Shown here in pieces: positions 63,298-64,000 of a DNA stretch of 64,000 bases (position 1 is the first letter of the stretch; each line of letters starts with the position of its first letter). Source of the DNA: Marivirga atlantica. GTDB taxonomy: Bacteria; Bacteroidota; Bacteroidia; Cytophagales; Cyclobacteriaceae. The notes under the pieces were generated by a model, which did not search any database, had not been told where the DNA came from, and was given only the letters and a program-made list of their open reading frames with translations. The DNA is taken from NCBI RefSeq assembly GCF_016734805.1, contig NZ_JAERQG010000001.1, positions 682,001-746,000 of the forward strand. Direction: 5' to 3'. Both the position numbers and the translations under genes were made by a program.

Positions 63298-64000
63298 ATG
63301 AAATATTGGTTTGTTGTTGTATGTGTCATTTTTGCTTTCTCAAAGTCATTTGCGCAATATGGTGAGGTGTTGGCATCTGGTAGACCAGGTAATGCCAATG
63401 GTGCTGGTACAGTTGGGCAAGGTGTTTTACAATTTCAGGCTGGTGTTCAATATGATGAATTCAGGGATAATCAAGGAGTCAATGAGATCTATCAAAGTAC
63501 ATTTGCTGAAAACTTGGTGGTGAGGTTTGGCCTGTGGGAAACAATAGAGGTGAGTACGGTAATAAATCATCAGAGAACGACTTTAGAATCCACTTTTAAT
63601 GGAGATACTGATAAAAATACTTTTACTGGGTTTAATACCACTATGCTGAGAGCCAGATGGGCTGTTGTAAAGAATCTGGCGGTTCAGGTTGGTTTAGATT
63701 TGCCAGTTTTGGAGAACGATTTCAAAAGTGATTATCCTGCTCCAAAAATACGCGTAATGTACAATGCGCCATTTACCGAAAATATAGCTCTAACGACCAA
63801 TTTAGGAGCACAATGGAATGGTATTGAAGAAGATTTTACAAGAGACCCAGTGGGTTTCTATGTGTTTAGTTTATCATGCGGCTTGCCGGCAAAATTTTCC
63901 TTGATACTTGAATCTTATGGAAATTTCACAAAAACATCATGGGCTAATAGTTTTGATGTAGGTTTAGGATATTTAGTAAATAACGATTTCCTTTTAGATG
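63298..64000 (+). CDS. Outer-membrane protein of the MetA-pathway/Phenol_MetA_deg type, 3' end outside window
   Basis: The frame begins at ATG 63298 and stays open to the window edge, 234 residues so far. Signal peptide of about 20 residues (ends SKSFA-Q), then GEVLASGRPGNANGAGTVGQ and a pattern of amphipathic strands (VLQFQAGVQYDEF, VQVGLDLPVLENDF, LTTNLGAQWNG). This resembles the Phenol_MetA_deg/transporter family of small barrels common in Bacteroidota. The terminal Phe and total length are not visible. Function unknown. Confidence 0.7.
   Translation, partial: MKYWFVVVCVIFAFSKSFAQYGEVLASGRPGNANGAGTVGQGVLQFQAGVQYDEFRDNQGVNEIYQSTFAENLVVRFGLWETIEVSTVINHQRTTLESTFNGDTDKNTFTGFNTTMLRARWAVVKNLAVQVGLDLPVLENDFKSDYPAPKIRVMYNAPFTENIALTTNLGAQWNGIEEDFTRDPVGFYVFSLSCGLPAKFSLILESYGNFTKTSWANSFDVGLGYLVNNDFLLD

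Noticed and set aside
1-64000. tRNA, rRNA, tmRNA or CRISPR array
   Set aside because: No cloverleaf-like T-arm plus acceptor pattern, conserved rRNA segment or regularly spaced repeats were found by reading; a covariance-model search would be decisive.
1-64000. Insertion sequence, prophage, integrase or defence island
   Set aside because: No transposase, integrase, restriction or toxin-antitoxin genes recognised; gene order is compact and core-like.

Overview
This is a chromosomal window from an AT-rich member of the Bacteroidota, most likely a gliding marine-type Cytophagales bacterium (Fulvivirga/Marivirga/Roseivirga-like). The lineage call rests on content: a PorZ-like type IX secretion protein carrying a C-terminal sorting domain, a GldB-like gliding lipoprotein, a MurF-alanine racemase fusion, a LETM1-related TerB-like protein, DUF2723 and DUF4856 proteins, TonB-dependent receptors, and promoters of the Bacteroidota type (TTG, about 20 bases, TAnnTTTG). 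No rRNA, tRNA, CRISPR array, insertion sequence, prophage or integrase was seen. Genes are densely packed, often with 1-8 base overlaps, so most of the window reads as core genome.

Layout. 1-2.9 kb: 3' part of a TonB-dependent receptor and two small lipoproteins. 3-6.8 kb (minus): ferredoxin, tdk, porZ, recO. 6.8-15.7 kb: two genes of unknown function flank purH and the rod-shape cluster mreB-mreC-mreD-mrdA-rodA. 15.7-22.6 kb (minus): cytochrome c maturation operon ccmB-ccmC-ccmD-ccmE-ccmF running into a DUF2520 protein, a UbiA prenyltransferase and purN. 22.6-32 kb: a Wzz-like chain-length protein, an MsbA-like exporter, a lipoprotein with a collagen-like tract, TerC opposite a LETM1/TerB-like protein, GldB, a small beta-barrel and an MltD-like transglycosylase. 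32-41 kb (minus): DsbD-like protein, MsbA-like exporter, LpxL-like acyltransferase and LOG protein, then a large DUF2723 membrane protein. 41-47.5 kb (plus): truA and an ABC exporter, a membrane GAF protein, and an ABC-2 ATPase/permease pair. 47.5-52.2 kb (minus): murF-alr fusion, SPOR-like protein, fumC. 52.4-58.8 kb (plus): a 54-residue ORF with its own promoter and terminator, then an operon of DUF4856 lipoprotein, imelysin-family lipoprotein, HTTM (vitamin K carboxylase-like) membrane protein and TonB-dependent receptor. 58.8-64 kb: a SpoU-type methyltransferase, mutS, a PAS-HisKA protein with no ATPase domain, and the start of an outer-membrane protein.

How the genes work together. Much of the window concerns the envelope: peptidoglycan synthesis (MreBCD, PBP2, RodA, MurF-Alr, MltD-like, SPOR), lipid A or glycan export (LpxL-like, two MsbA-like exporters, Wzz-like), protein secretion and gliding (PorZ, GldB), and periplasmic thiol and heme maturation (DsbD-like, Ccm).

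The part most likely to hold undescribed biology is 52.4-58.8 kb. Its four-gene operon looks like metal or cofactor uptake. Its promoter lies in an array of ATCTAAA-type repeats that includes a perfect 7-6-7 dyad in the promoter spacer. The imelysin protein lacks the classical GxHxxE motif, while the HTTM protein keeps the key lysine motif of vitamin K carboxylases. Other points of interest are a degenerate heptanucleotide tandem array at 58.8 kb, a CxxxY-type CcmE, several non-ATG starts, and the HisKA protein without a kinase core.
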